64,000 nt of DNA, from contig NC_015677.1 in NCBI RefSeq assembly GCF_000215705.1, forward strand, positions 1,686,001 through 1,750,000. The letters are read 5' to 3'. The notes beneath the pieces were generated by a model. The model saw only the letters and a list, made by a program, of their open reading frames with translations. It had not been told where the DNA came from and did no database searches. The position numbers were made by a program, and so were the translations under genes. This document shows positions 9,381 through 18,457 of the stretch, one piece after another. Each line of letters begins with the position of its first letter. The stretch's first letter is position 1. This DNA comes from Ramlibacter tataouinensis TTB310. GTDB lineage: Bacteria > Pseudomonadota > Gammaproteobacteria > Burkholderiales > Burkholderiaceae_C.

Positions 9381-10871
9381 ATGAACGTCACCATTGTCGG
9401 CACGGGCTATGTCGGTCTTGTGACCGGGGCCTGCCTGGCCGAGCTGGGCAACCACGTGTTCTGCCTGGACCTGGATCAGGACAAGGTGGCCATGCTCCAG
9501 CGTGGCGTGATCCCGATCTACGAGCCCGGGCTGCAGGAGCTGGTGGACCGCAACGTCGAGGAAGGGCGGCTGACCTTCTCCAGCGACGTGGAGGCCAGCA
9601 TCGCCTTCGGCGACGTCCAGTTCATCGCCGTGGGCACGCCGCCGGACGAGGACGGGGACGCCGACCTGCGCCACGTGTTCGCGGCGGCGCGCGCCATCGG
9701 GCGGCACATGGAGCGTTCCAAGGTGATCGTGCAGAAATCCACCGTGCCGGTGGGCACCGGCGAGCTGGTGTCGGCCGTGGTGCGCGAGGAACTGGAGGCG
9801 CGGGACAAGGAGATCGAGTACGCGGTGGTCAGCAACCCGGAGTTCCTCAAGGAAGGCTGCGCCATCGACGACTTCATGCACCCCGACCGCATCATCCTGG
9901 GCGTGGGCGACGACCTGCCGGGCCGGCGCGCGCTGCTCATGATGCGCCAGCTGTACCTGCCGTTCAACCGCAACCACGAGCGCACCCGCGTCATGGACGT
10001 GCGCAGCGCCGAGCTTGCCAAGTACGCGGCCAACGCCATGCTGGCCACCCGCATCTCGTTCATGAACGAGCTGGCCAACCTGGCCGACCGGCTGGGGGCG
10101 GACATCGAGCTGGTGCGCCAGGGCATAGGCGCCGACCCGCGCATCGGCTACAGCTTCCTGTACGCCGGCACGGGCTACGGCGGCAGCTGCTTCCCCAAGG
10201 ACGTGGAGGCGCTGTGCCGCACCGCGCAGGCCCAGGGCCAGCGGCTGCAGGTGCTGGAGGCCGTGCAGGCGGTCAACCAGGTGCAGAAGCACGTGCTGCT
10301 GGACAAGGTGTTCGCGCATTTCGGTCCCAACCTGCGGGGCCGCAGCTTCGCGGTCTACGGGCTGGCCTTCAAGCCCGACACCGACGACATGCGCGAGGCG
10401 CCCAGCCGCGTCCTGGTCGCCGGCCTGCTGCGCGCCGGCGCCAGCGTGGTCGCCCACGACCCGGTCGCGCAGGAGCAGGCGGCGCGCGCCCTGGCCCAGG
10501 ACCTGGCGGATGCGCCGCACCTGCTGGAGCGCCTGAGCTACGTGGCCAAGCCGGCGGACGCGCTGCGCGAAGCCGATGCCCTGGTCCTGGTGACGGAGTG
10601 GAAGCACTACCGCAGTCCCCCGCTGGCGGCGATGAAGAAGCTGATGCGCTCGCCCCTGGTCTTCGACGGCCGCAACCTGTGGGATCCGCACCAGCTGGCG
10701 ACGGCCGGCGTCACCTACGTGGGCGTGGGGCGCAACAACCACGCCCAGCTGCGCGCCGCCGAAAAGGCGCAGCCGCCGGCCCAGCCCCTGGCCTTCAAGA
10801 AGAAGCCGCGCGTGGGCAACGGCCGGGAGGCCGGCGCGGCCGGCACCGTGGCCCCCGCCGCCACCGGCTGA
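9381..10871 (+). CDS. ugd: UDP-glucose 6-dehydrogenase
   Basis: This 496-residue enzyme oxidises UDP-glucose to UDP-glucuronate with two NAD. The N-terminal NAD site GTGYVGL is at residues 7-13. The central dimer region and the catalytic C270 in [10 protein letters not shown] follow, then the UDP-binding domain ([17 protein letters not shown]). The last 45 residues form an Ala/Pro/Lys-rich tail beyond the usual family end. The ATG 9381 has GGGAGGGAG upstream. Its product feeds the UDP-glucuronate decarboxylase at 6977-7939 and exopolysaccharide synthesis generally. A hairpin terminator follows the gene. Confidence 0.95.
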   Translation: MNVTIVGTGYVGLVTGACLAELGNHVFCLDLDQDKVAMLQRGVIPIYEPGLQELVDRNVEEGRLTFSSDVEASIAFGDVQFIAVGTPPDEDGDADLRHVFAAARAIGRHMERSKVIVQKSTVPVGTGELVSAVVREELEARDKEIEYAVVSNPEFLKEGCAIDDFMHPDRIILGVGDDLPGRRALLMMRQLYLPFNRNHERTRVMDVRSAELAKYAANAMLATRISFMNELANLADRLGADIELVRQGIGADPRIGYSFLYAGTGYGGSCFPKDVEALCRTAQAQGQRLQVLEAVQAVNQVQKHVLLDKVFAHFGPNLRGRSFAVYGLAFKPDTDDMREAPSRVLVAGLLRAGASVVAHDPVAQEQAARALAQDLADAPHLLERLSYVAKPADALREADALVLVTEWKHYRSPPLAAMKKLMRSPLVFDGRNLWDPHQLATAGVTYVGVGRNNHAQLRAAEKAQPPAQPLAFKKKPRVGNGREAGAAGTVAPAATG

Positions 10872-10888
10872 GGCCTGGCGCCCGAAAA

Positions 10889-10918
10889 CGACAAAGCCCG
10901 CTGGAGCGGGCCTTGTCG
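10889..10918. terminator. Hairpin terminator between ugd and cytochrome c
   Basis: A long stem, CGACAAAGCCCGCT paired with AGCGGGCCTTGTCG with one or two mismatches and a GG turn, lies between the convergent ends. On the minus strand it is followed by TTTTC, so it best serves the cytochrome c gene. On the plus strand there is no T-tract, but it may still stop ugd transcription. Confidence 0.75.
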
Positions 10919-10934
10919 TCGGAGCAGGATGGGG

Positions 10935-11240
10935 TTACTTCTGGCTGAGCACCCAGGCCGCCAGCTTCTTGGCATCGGCCTCGTTGACCTGCGGGTTGGC
11001 CGGCATGGGCACGGCGCCCCAGACGCCGGCGCCGCCCTTGATGATCTTGGCCGCCAGCTTGTCCACGGCCGCCTTGTCGTTGGCGTACTTGGCTGCCACG
11101 TCCTTGTACGACGGGCCCACCATCTTCTTGTCGACGGCATGGCAGGCCATGCAGTTCTTGGCCTGGGCCAGGGCCTGGTCGGCCATCGCCGGGGCGGCCA
11201 CCAGGGCGGCGGCGGCCAGGGCAAACAGGGCACGTTTCAT
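10935..11240 (-). CDS. Cytochrome c, class I (c551/c552-like)
   Basis: This 101-residue secreted haem protein has a Sec signal peptide at residues 1-20 (cleavage AMA-DQ). The haem-binding C30-M-A-C33-H34 follows, with the distal Met ligand in AVPMPAN. Size and spacing match small periplasmic c551/c552 cytochromes that shuttle electrons to terminal oxidases. GAGGACC precedes the ATG at 11240. It is monocistronic and ends at a T-tailed hairpin. Confidence 0.93.
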   Translation of the reverse strand: MKRALFALAAAALVAAPAMADQALAQAKNCMACHAVDKKMVGPSYKDVAAKYANDKAAVDKLAAKIIKGGAGVWGAVPMPANPQVNEADAKKLAAWVLSQK

Positions 11241-11295
11241 TCGCGGTCCTCTACGGTTGGGTTACAGTCGTCCAACGCCATTGTAGGGAGGACGG

Positions 11296-11325
11296 TTGAC
11301 CTTTCCCGTGAAGCAGGGGTAAATC
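11296..11325 (+). promoter_or_regulatory. Candidate promoter of the Trp-rich protein gene
   Basis: TTGACC (11296-11301) and TAAATC (11320-11325) are separated by 18 bases, upstream of the start codon at 11359. The match to sigma-70 hexamers is fair. No other candidate is seen in this short intergenic stretch. Confidence 0.4.
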
Positions 11326-11358
11326 CCCCCGGGCGTGACGTGCTGAAAGAGGGACGCG

Positions 11359-11598
11359 ATGTATTTCCTGGGCCTTGGGATCGTTTTGCTGCTGATGAAG
11401 TACCTGGAGGTGGACCCGGTGGCCGCCTGGGCGTGGTGGTGGGTGCTCAGCCCCTTCGGCCTGGCCGTGGCCTGGTGGGCCTGGGCCGACTGGTCGGGCT
11501 ACACCAAGAAGAAGGCGGTCGAGAAGGAAAACGCCCGCAAGCAGGCGCGCATCGACAAGAGCCGCGAGGCCCTGGGCATCAAGACGCGCCGGCGCTGA
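11359..11598 (+). CDS. Small Trp-rich membrane protein, TIGR04438 type
   Basis: This 79-residue protein has two hydrophobic segments (FLGLGIVLLLMKYLEV and VAAWAWWWVLSPFGLAVAWW) with eight tryptophans near the membrane, followed by a basic tail (KKKAVEKENARKQARI). I recognise it as the Trp-rich small protein family described from betaproteobacteria (TIGR04438). Its function is unknown. AGAGGGACG precedes the ATG. It is convergent with the FAD-Rieske gene. Confidence 0.8.
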   Translation: MYFLGLGIVLLLMKYLEVDPVAAWAWWWVLSPFGLAVAWWAWADWSGYTKKKAVEKENARKQARIDKSREALGIKTRRR

Positions 11599-11610
11599 GG
11601 CGCGGGCGCC

Positions 11611-13113
11611 TCAACCCAGCGCGATGGGCTTGCGGCGCAGGGGCTTGAGCGCCGGCCCTTCGATGACCGAGCCGTCGGGCCGGAAGCGGCTGCCGTGGCA
11701 GGGGCAGTCCCAGCTGGTTTCCACGCTGTTCCAGTGCACCTTGCAGCCCATGTGGGTGCACACCGGCGAGACCGCGAACAGCTCGCCCTGCGGCGAGCGG
11801 TAGGCGGCGAACGACTCGCCCTCGAACTCCACCAGCGCGCTGTCGCCGGGCGCCAGGCTGGACAGGTGTTCCTTCTGTCCGCGCGTGAGGTAGTCCTTGA
11901 ACAGCGCCTTGGCGGTGGTGAGGTTCTCCTCCAGCAGGTTCCTGGCGCCCTTGATGGGCGTGAAGCGGCCGGGGGCGCAGCGCTCGCCGAAGGCCGGCCG
12001 CTGGCCCGCCAGCTGCGCCGCGATCAGCCGGGCCGCCGCCGTGCCCCAGGTCAGGCCATCGGTGGAAAAGCCGGTGGCGATGAAGCAGCCCGTGTGGTCG
12101 CGGCCGATGTAGGGCAGGCCGTCGTGCGGGCGATAGTTCTGGGCCGACCAGCGGAAGCGGGCTGGCCCGGGCGACAGGTAGCTGGCGGCCGCGGCCTCCA
12201 AGGCCATCAGCGCCGCCTTGGCATTGTGGGCGCCGGGCTTGTGCTCCTGGCCGACGCAGATGAGGTAGCGCCGGCCCTGCTGCTCCAGCGTGCGCATCGA
12301 CAGGCCCTCGTCGCCGTGCCACCAGAAGATGCCGGGCCCGATGTCCGTGTTGCCGGGCGGTGCCTCGAAGGCGACGCCGTACTCGCGGTGCACGGGCATC
12401 TCGGCATGCACCAGGTGGACGCCCTTGGGCGAGTGGGTGGCCATCACGATCTCGCCGGCCTTCACCGTGCCGGTGGCGGTGACGGCGACCCTGGCGCCGG
12501 TGTCGATCTCCAGCACCCGGGAATGCTCATGGACCGCCGCGCCGGCCTGCGCGGCGCGCCGCGCCAGCTGGGCCAGGTAGGCCTGCGGCTGGAACTGCGC
12601 CTGGTCGGGCAGCACCAGCACCGCGCCCCTTGCGGGCGGCAGGCCCGCGGGAGCCCTGTCTTCCCGCCGCACCGGGCAGCCGATCCGCGTCAGGGCCTGG
12701 ATCTCGCCGTCCACATGGGCCTGGTCCCGCACCGAGCGCGCATACAGCACCAGGGGGCAGCGCCTGAAAGCCGCCTCCGGCATGCCCTGCGCCTGCGCCT
12801 CGACGAACTCCATGGCGGCGCGGCGCTCGGCCACGACCTCGCGCGCCACCTGCTCGCCCCAGCGCGACAGCACCGTGGACAGGCCCTGGCTCAGCGTCAC
12901 GTAAAGGTTGCCGGTGGAGTGGCCGGTCGTCCCGCTGCCGATCTCGCCCGCCTCCAGCAGCACCGTCCGCCGGCCCTGCTGGGCCAGCAGCAGCGCCAGC
13001 GTCACGCCCGTGATGCCACCGCCGATGACGAGCACGTCGCACTGCGTGTCGCCCTGCAGCATGCCGAAGCCGGTGGCGGGCGCGGCCGTGCGCCAGACGG
13101 AGGTCGTGTCCAT
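11611..13113 (-). CDS. FAD-dependent oxidoreductase with C-terminal Rieske domain
   Basis: This 500-residue protein joins a DAO-type FAD oxidoreductase to a Rieske [2Fe-2S] domain. The dinucleotide motif [19 protein letters not shown] is near residue 30, and [20 protein letters not shown] is the C-terminal FAD-contact region. The cluster ligands are C452/H454 and C470/H473. C457 and C472 are positioned for the disulfide seen in respiratory-type Rieske centres (CTHMGC, CPCHGS). No signal peptide is visible. The electron donor and acceptor are unknown. The architecture is recurrent in bacteria but largely uncharacterised. Confidence 0.9.
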   Translation of the reverse strand: MDTTSVWRTAAPATGFGMLQGDTQCDVLVIGGGITGVTLALLLAQQGRRTVLLEAGEIGSGTTGHSTGNLYVTLSQGLSTVLSRWGEQVAREVVAERRAAMEFVEAQAQGMPEAAFRRCPLVLYARSVRDQAHVDGEIQALTRIGCPVRREDRAPAGLPPARGAVLVLPDQAQFQPQAYLAQLARRAAQAGAAVHEHSRVLEIDTGARVAVTATGTVKAGEIVMATHSPKGVHLVHAEMPVHREYGVAFEAPPGNTDIGPGIFWWHGDEGLSMRTLEQQGRRYLICVGQEHKPGAHNAKAALMALEAAAASYLSPGPARFRWSAQNYRPHDGLPYIGRDHTGCFIATGFSTDGLTWGTAAARLIAAQLAGQRPAFGERCAPGRFTPIKGARNLLEENLTTAKALFKDYLTRGQKEHLSSLAPGDSALVEFEGESFAAYRSPQGELFAVSPVCTHMGCKVHWNSVETSWDCPCHGSRFRPDGSVIEGPALKPLRRKPIALG

Positions 13114-13176
13114 GGGAGCTTCCTCGCGAAGATCCCATGCTAAAACGGCCCGCCGCGCGGCGGCTGTAGGAGAAAT

Positions 13177-14871
13177 TCAGAAGTTGTCGAGCACCGCGCC
13201 CTTGCTGGCGCTGGAGGCGTTGAACGCGAACTTGGCCTGCACGCCGCGGGTGTAGCGCGGCGCGGGCGCCTGCCAGGCGGCGCGGCGCCTGGCGATCTCG
13301 GCCTGCGGCACGTTCAGCTCCAGCCTGAGCTGGTGCGCGTCGATGGTGATGGAGTCGCCCTCGTTCACCAGCGCGATGGTGCCGCCGGCCGCCGCTTCGG
13401 GCGCGACGTGGCCCACCACCATGCCCCAGGTGCCGCCGGAGAAGCGCCCGTCGGTGACCAGGCCCACGCTCTCGCCCAGTCCGGCGCCGATCAGCGCGCC
13501 GGTGGGCGCCAGCATCTCCGGCATGCCCGGCCCGCCCTTGGGCCCCAGGTAGCGCAGCACCATCACGTCGCCGGCCTTGATCTTGCCGTCCAGGATGGCC
13601 TGCAGCGCCGACTGCTCGTCGTCGAACACCCGCGCCGGGCCGGTGATCACCGGGTTCTTCAGGCCGGTGATCTTGGCCACCGCGCCCTCGGGCGAGAGGT
13701 TGCCCTTGAGGATGGCCAGGTGGCCTTCCTTGTACATGGGGTTGCCGATCGGCCGGATCACGTCCTGGGAGGCAGCAGGCTGGTCGGGCACGTCCTGGAG
13801 CACCTCGGCGATGGTCTTGCCGGTGATGGTCAGGCAGTCGCCGTGCAGCAGCCCGGCCTTGAGCAGGACCTTCATCACCTGCGGGATGCCGCCGGCGCGG
13901 TGCAGGTCCACCGCCAGGTACTTGCCGGAAGGCTTGAGGTCGCAGATCACGGGCGTGCGCTGGCGGATGCGCTCGAAGTCGTCGATGGTCCACTCCACGC
14001 CCGCCGCATGGGCGATGGCCAGGAAGTGCAGCACGGCGTTGGTCGAGCCGCCGGTGGCCATGATCACCGCCACCGCGTTCTCGATCGCCTTGCGCGTGAC
14101 GATGTCGCGCGGCTTGATGTCCCGGCGGATCGCCTCCAGCAGCACCTTGGCCGATTCCCGGGCCGAGTCCATCTTCTCGTCGTGCGGGTTGGCCATGGTG
14201 GACGAGTAGGGCAGGGAGATGCCCAGCGCCTCGAAGGCCGAACTCATGGTGTTGGCGGTGTACATGCCGCCGCAGGAGCCGGTGCCGGGGATGGCGTGCT
14301 GCTCGATGTCCTTGAGCTCCTGGTCGCTGATCTTGCCGGCGGCGTTCTGGCCCACGGCCTCGAACACGCTGACGATGTTCAGGTCCTGGCCCTTCCACCG
14401 GCCCGGCAGGATGGTGCCGCCGTAGACGTAGATGGCCGGCACGTTGGCGCGCAGCATGCCCATCAGGCCGCCCGGCATGTTCTTGTCGCAGCCGCCCACC
14501 ACCAGCACGCCGTCCATCCACTGGCCCTGCACGCAGGTCTCGATGCAGTCGGCGATGACCTCGCGGCTGACCAGGCTGTACTTCATGCCCTCGGTGCCCA
14601 TGGCCATGCCGTCGCTGATCGTCGGCGTGCCGAAGATCTGCGCGTTGCCGCCCGCTTCCTCGATGCCGACCACGGCCGCGTCGGCCAGCTTCTGCAGGCC
14701 GCTGTTGCAGGGCGTGATGGTGCTGTGGCCGTTGGCCACGCCCACCATGGGCTTGCGGAAGTCGCCTTCCTGGTAGCCCATGCCGTAGTACATGGAGCGG
14801 TTGGGCGCGCGCGACTTGCCCTCGGTGATGTTCTTGCTGCGGCGGTTGATCTGGATGGTCTTGTTGTCCAT
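13177..14871 (-). CDS. ilvD: Dihydroxy-acid dehydratase
   Basis: At 564 residues this enzyme has the normal IlvD length. It dehydrates 2,3-dihydroxy-3-methylbutanoate and the isoleucine analogue in branched-chain amino-acid synthesis. The iron-sulfur cysteine motifs [21 protein letters not shown] and [16 protein letters not shown] are intact, as is the C-terminal [19 protein letters not shown]. The start ATG 14871 has no strong Shine-Dalgarno sequence. It stands alone, between the FAD-Rieske gene and the repeat-rich gap before lgt. Confidence 0.96.
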   Translation of the reverse strand: MDNKTIQINRRSKNITEGKSRAPNRSMYYGMGYQEGDFRKPMVGVANGHSTITPCNSGLQKLADAAVVGIEEAGGNAQIFGTPTISDGMAMGTEGMKYSLVSREVIADCIETCVQGQWMDGVLVVGGCDKNMPGGLMGMLRANVPAIYVYGGTILPGRWKGQDLNIVSVFEAVGQNAAGKISDQELKDIEQHAIPGTGSCGGMYTANTMSSAFEALGISLPYSSTMANPHDEKMDSARESAKVLLEAIRRDIKPRDIVTRKAIENAVAVIMATGGSTNAVLHFLAIAHAAGVEWTIDDFERIRQRTPVICDLKPSGKYLAVDLHRAGGIPQVMKVLLKAGLLHGDCLTITGKTIAEVLQDVPDQPAASQDVIRPIGNPMYKEGHLAILKGNLSPEGAVAKITGLKNPVITGPARVFDDEQSALQAILDGKIKAGDVMVLRYLGPKGGPGMPEMLAPTGALIGAGLGESVGLVTDGRFSGGTWGMVVGHVAPEAAAGGTIALVNEGDSITIDAHQLRLELNVPQAEIARRRAAWQAPAPRYTRGVQAKFAFNASSASKGAVLDNF

Positions 14872-14989
14872 GGTGGCGGTGGCGTCAGGGTGCGAGGCCT
14901 GCAGTATCGCGCAGCTGCGGCTGGCCTCCGTCTCGACCGTGCCCTGGTGCGAGCGGCTCGGCTGGCTACCAGTCTTAGGCTTTCGCTGC

Positions 14990-15244
14990 GCGGGTTGACG
15001 ACACGGGGCACCCGCCTCCGCTCATGTCCCCCGGGTGGGCTGCGCCCACCCTCCTCCTTTACTTCGCTGCGGCGGACGCCCCGTGCCGCCAACCCGCTCC
15101 GGGCGGCCGGCGGGGCGGCGTGCCACACGCGCACCGCAGGATTCGGTGGTTGGGGTGCCCTGCGCAGCGAAGTAAAGGAGGAGGACGGGGCGCAGCCCCG
15201 GCCGGGGGACATGAGCGGAGCAGGGCACCCCAGCCACCGAATCC
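14990..15244. repeat. Tandem pair of nested inverted-repeat elements
   Basis: The 459-bp gap between ilvD and lgt holds no credible gene but a layered palindrome. A core of about 56 bp (15016-15071) recurs inverted at 15163-15220 with few mismatches; it contains CTCATGTCCCCC and CCTCCTTTACTTCGCTGCG in one orientation. Each core is flanked by its own imperfect inverted repeat: 14990-15016 with 15071-15097 (23 of 27 bases) and 15139-15162 with 15221-15244 (23 of 24). So two hairpin-forming units share a core but differ in their stems. No transposase is present. It looks like a non-autonomous dispersed repeat. Confidence 0.75.
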
Positions 15245-15330
15245 CGAAACCATGCCGTAGTGCGTGCGCCTCGCAGCAGGGCGGCTGCAGCGCGCCGTTC
15301 CAAAGGCCGGGGGGCGGCACAATAGCCCTC

Positions 15331-16152
15331 ATGCTGACCTACCCGCAGATCGATCCCGTGGCCCTGCAGCTGGGCCCGCTGGCCATCCATTGGTACGGCC
15401 TGACCTACCTGGCGGCCTTCGCGCTGTTCCTGCTGCTGGCGTCGCGCCGGCTGCGGCACCAGCCGTACGCCTCCATCACCGGGCCGGGCGCCTGGAGCCG
15501 CAAGGACGTGGAGGACATGCTGTTCTACGGCGTGCTGGGCGTCATCATCGGCGGGCGGCTGGGCTACTGCCTGTTCTACAAGCCGGCGTACTACGCCGCC
15601 CATCCGCTGGAGGTGTTCTACGTCTGGCAGGGCGGCATGAGCTTCCACGGCGGCATGCTGGGCGTGATCGCCTCGCAGTGGTGGTTCGCGCGCAGCCGCG
15701 GCAAGCCGTTCTGGCAGGTGATGGACTTCGTCGCGCCCTGCGTGCCGCTGGGACTGGCCTCGGGGCGGGTGGGCAACTTCATCAACGGCGAGCTGTGGGG
15801 CCGGCCAGCCGACCCGTCGCTGCCCTGGGCCATGGTGTTCCCGCAAAGCGGCTCGCTGGTGCCGCGCCACCCCTCGCAGGTCTACCAGTTCCTGCTGGAG
15901 GGCGTGCTGCTGTTCGTGATCCTGTGGCTGTACGCGCGCAAGCCGCGCCGCGAGGCCCAGGTGTCCGCCGTTTTCCTCATCGGCTACGGCCTGCTGCGCT
16001 TCGTGGCCGAGTTCTTCCGCGAGCCGGACCGGCACCTGGGCCTGCTGTCGCTGGGCATGAGCATGGGCCAGTGGCTGTGCGTGCCCATGGTGCTGGCCGG
16101 CATCGCGCTGTGGGTGTGGGGCGAGCGCCGGCCCCGGACGGCCCACGCCTGA
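15331..16152 (+). CDS. lgt: Prolipoprotein diacylglyceryl transferase
   Basis: This 273-residue inner-membrane enzyme transfers diacylglycerol from phosphatidylglycerol to the lipobox cysteine of prolipoproteins. About seven hydrophobic segments are seen, with family motifs [19 protein letters not shown] (the conserved His region) and [15 protein letters not shown]. The last is the Lgt signature with its essential Arg and Asn. ATG 15331 was chosen because [21 protein letters not shown] matches the normal Lgt N-terminus. The longer open frame upstream runs through the inverted repeats and is not coding. Confidence 0.96.
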   Translation: MLTYPQIDPVALQLGPLAIHWYGLTYLAAFALFLLLASRRLRHQPYASITGPGAWSRKDVEDMLFYGVLGVIIGGRLGYCLFYKPAYYAAHPLEVFYVWQGGMSFHGGMLGVIASQWWFARSRGKPFWQVMDFVAPCVPLGLASGRVGNFINGELWGRPADPSLPWAMVFPQSGSLVPRHPSQVYQFLLEGVLLFVILWLYARKPRREAQVSAVFLIGYGLLRFVAEFFREPDRHLGLLSLGMSMGQWLCVPMVLAGIALWVWGERRPRTAHA

Positions 16153-16168
16153 GCGGGCTGCGGCCCGC
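16153..16168 (+). terminator. Short GC hairpin after lgt
   Basis: GCGGGC-TGCG-GCCCGC begins directly after the lgt stop and is followed by a pyrimidine-rich run (CTTCCTGCTCTT). It is a plausible weak terminator separating lgt from the malonate operon. Confidence 0.45.
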
Positions 16169-16239
16169 CTTCCTGCTCTTCAAGGGAAAACCACTAAGGC
16201 GGGCGGCTCCGAGCCGACGGGCGAGTGCCCATAATTATT

Positions 16240-16259
16240 CGTCATTACGCGAAATTACG
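16240..16259. promoter_or_regulatory. Candidate GntR operator upstream of the malonate operon
   Basis: The 20-bp sequence CGTCATTACGCGAAATTACG is palindromic at 16 of 20 positions. It lies in a locally AT-rich stretch 14 bases before the regulator's start codon, with an outer ATTCGT/ACGAAT pair at 16237-16242 and 16257-16262. Position and symmetry suggest autoregulation by the adjacent GntR protein. No binding data exist here. Confidence 0.45.
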
Positions 16260-16273
16260 AATCTCAGCCATCC

Positions 16274-16942
16274 ATGCGCCTGGTCCACAACTCGCTCCAT
16301 GAAGAGGTCGCCGCGCGCCTGCGCGAGCGCATCTTCGAAGGCGAGCTGGCGCCCGGCAGCTTCGTCGACGAGGTGCAGCTGGCCGCCGACCTGGCGATCT
16401 CGCGCACGCCGCTGCGCGAGGCGCTCAAGGTGCTGACCGCCGAGGGCCTGGTGCGCCACGAGCCGCGCCGCGGCTGCTTCGTGGCCCAGGTGACCGAGCA
16501 GGACCTGGACGAGATCTTCCCCGTCATCGCGCTGCTGGAAGGGCGCTGCGCCTACGAGGCCGCCCAGCACGCCAGCGACGCCGACCTGCAGGCGCTGGAG
16601 GCGCTGCACGAGCGGCTGGCCCGCTTCGCGCGGGCGCGCCGCATCAACGACTACTACGCCGCCAACTTCGCCATCCACGAGGCCATCATCGAGCTGGCCG
16701 GCAACCGCTGGCTGGCCCAGGTCATCACCGACCTGCGCCGGATCGTCAAGCTGGCGCGCCTGCAGCAGCTGCACGCGCCGGGGCGGCTGGAGCAGAGCCT
16801 GCAGGAGCACCTGTCGGTGTTCGCAGCGCTCAAGGCGCGCGACGCCGTGGGCGCCGAGGCGGCCATGCGCACCCATCTCACCCGCCAGCGCGAGGCGCTG
16901 CGCGAACTGGCCCGCAACCAACGCTCGAGGATAGGCCCATGA
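16274..16942 (+). CDS. matR: GntR-family (FadR/FCD type) regulator of malonate genes
   Basis: This is a 222-residue repressor-type protein. The N-terminal winged helix contains LAADLAISRTPLREALKVL and the wing LVRHEPRRGCFV (residues 35-70). The C-terminal all-helical FCD domain has its effector/metal-site region around RRINDYYAANFAIHEAIIE. The gene overlaps the malonyl-CoA decarboxylase start by 4 bases (ATGA). MatR proteins of rhizobial mat operons are GntR-type regulators that respond to malonate, and the gene order here matches, so this role is likely (inference from context). A palindrome sits just upstream. Confidence 0.85.
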   Translation: MRLVHNSLHEEVAARLRERIFEGELAPGSFVDEVQLAADLAISRTPLREALKVLTAEGLVRHEPRRGCFVAQVTEQDLDEIFPVIALLEGRCAYEAAQHASDADLQALEALHERLARFARARRINDYYAANFAIHEAIIELAGNRWLAQVITDLRRIVKLARLQQLHAPGRLEQSLQEHLSVFAALKARDAVGAEAAMRTHLTRQREALRELARNQRSRIGP

Positions 16943-18423
16943 TGACGACCCTCAACGCGCAAGCAACCATGACCTGGTGGACCCGGGGCACGGCCTGGCT
17001 GCGGCCGGGCGCCGCGCCGCAGGGCCTGGCGGCGGTCCACCCCGCCATGGCCGCGCCGGCGCCTTCCAAGGAGCCGGCCCCGCGCATGCGCCCGCTGCGC
17101 GAGCGGCTGGAGGCCACCCTGGGCCGCACGCACGAGGCCTTGTCGCCGCGCATGCTGCGGCGCATCCTGGCCGAGCTGCAGGCCATCACCGACAGCCGCA
17201 TCAGCGAGGTCGAGGCCGGCCGGCGTGCCCATGCGGTCGCGCAGTGGTACGCCCAGGCCACGCCGCAGGAGCGGCGCGACTGCTGGCTGCTGATGACCGA
17301 GAAGTTCGCGCCCGACGCCGCGCGCCTGCGCAGCGCCCGCGAGCATTACGAGCGGGCGGTGGGCTCGCCCGGCGAAGGCCAGGCCGAGATCCAGCTGCGC
17401 CGCGCCATGGTGTCGCCGCGCTCGCGCCTGCTGCAGCGTTTCGCCGCCTACCCGCAGGGCATGCGTTTCCTGGTGGACCTGCGCGCCGAGCTGCTGCCGC
17501 AGCTCAAGGGCGACCCGCGGCTGCTGCCGCTGGACGCCGAGCTGGAGCACCTGTTTTCCACCTGGTTCGACGTGGGCTTCCTAGAGCTGCGGCGCATCAG
17601 CTGGGACTCGCCGGCCTCGCTGATCGAAAAGCTCATCCGCTACGAGGCGGTGCACGACATCCGCAGCTGGGCCGACGTGAAGAACCGCCTGGACAGCGAC
17701 CGGCGCTGCTACGGCTTCTTCCACCCGCGGCTGGAGGACGAGCCGCTGATCTTCGTCGAGGTGGCCCTGGTCCACGAGCTGGCCGGCTGCATCACCCCGC
17801 TGCTGGACGAGGCGGCCGCCGTCTCCGACCCGCACAAGGCCAGCACCGCCATCTTCTATTCCATCAGCAACACCCAGACCGGGCTGCGCGGCGTGAGCTT
17901 CGGCGATTCGCTGATCAAGCGGGTGGTGGAGACGCTGGCCGGGGAGTTCCCGCGGCTCAAGACCTTCGCCACGCTCTCGCCCATCCCCGGCCTGCGCCCC
18001 TGGGTGAACCGGCATGCCGGTGCGCTGCTGCAGCAGCTCGATGCGAAGAAGCGGGCGGAGCTGGCGCGCGTGCTGGGCGCCGAGCCGCAGGCCGCCAACG
18101 TGCTGGCCGCCCTGGAGCAGCCGCTAGGGCTGGACGCCCGCTCGCCGCTGCGGGCGCTGCTGCTGGGCTGGTGCGCCCAGTACCTGGGGCGCGAGCTGCA
18201 GGATGGCCGGCCGCTGGACGCGGTGGCCCGTTTCCACCTGGGCAACGGCGCCCGGATCGAGCGGCTCAACTGGGCGGGCGATCCGTCTTCCAAAGGTCTG
18301 AAGCAGTCGTTCGGCCTGATGGTCAACTACCTGTACGACCTGAAGCGGCTGGACCGGCACCGCGGCCTGCTGGGTCGAGGACAAATCCCGATGTCGAAGG
18401 CGGTGGAAGAGCTGTATCTTTGA
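16939..18423 (+). CDS. matA: Malonyl-CoA decarboxylase
   Basis: This 494-residue enzyme converts malonyl-CoA to acetyl-CoA and CO2. The N-terminal helical domain covers roughly residues 50-190. The catalytic GNAT-like domain carries the conserved CYGFFHPRLEDEPLIFVEVAL, broken as CYGFFHP and LIFVEVAL, then FYSISNTQTGLRGVSFGD and HLGNGARIERLNWAGD. The last two match the Ser and His regions of MCD. The first 50 residues are an Ala/Pro-rich lead, and ATG 16942 is an equally good start. It pairs with malonyl-CoA synthetase downstream to convert malonate to acetyl-CoA. Confidence 0.93.
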   Translation: MMTTLNAQATMTWWTRGTAWLRPGAAPQGLAAVHPAMAAPAPSKEPAPRMRPLRERLEATLGRTHEALSPRMLRRILAELQAITDSRISEVEAGRRAHAVAQWYAQATPQERRDCWLLMTEKFAPDAARLRSAREHYERAVGSPGEGQAEIQLRRAMVSPRSRLLQRFAAYPQGMRFLVDLRAELLPQLKGDPRLLPLDAELEHLFSTWFDVGFLELRRISWDSPASLIEKLIRYEAVHDIRSWADVKNRLDSDRRCYGFFHPRLEDEPLIFVEVALVHELAGCITPLLDEAAAVSDPHKASTAIFYSISNTQTGLRGVSFGDSLIKRVVETLAGEFPRLKTFATLSPIPGLRPWVNRHAGALLQQLDAKKRAELARVLGAEPQAANVLAALEQPLGLDARSPLRALLLGWCAQYLGRELQDGRPLDAVARFHLGNGARIERLNWAGDPSSKGLKQSFGLMVNYLYDLKRLDRHRGLLGRGQIPMSKAVEELYL

Positions 18424-18457
18424 GGGGCATTCCAACAACGCCTCAGGAGGCCCCCTC

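Noticed and set aside
14990..15244. The nested repeats as an insertion sequence
   Set aside because: No transposase frame, no target-site duplication that I can see, and the unit is too short. Kept as a repeat of unknown type.
15024..15322. Short frames on both strands in the ilvD-lgt gap
   Set aside because: They arise from the inverted repeats and resemble each other for that reason. They have no ribosome sites or recognisable protein features.
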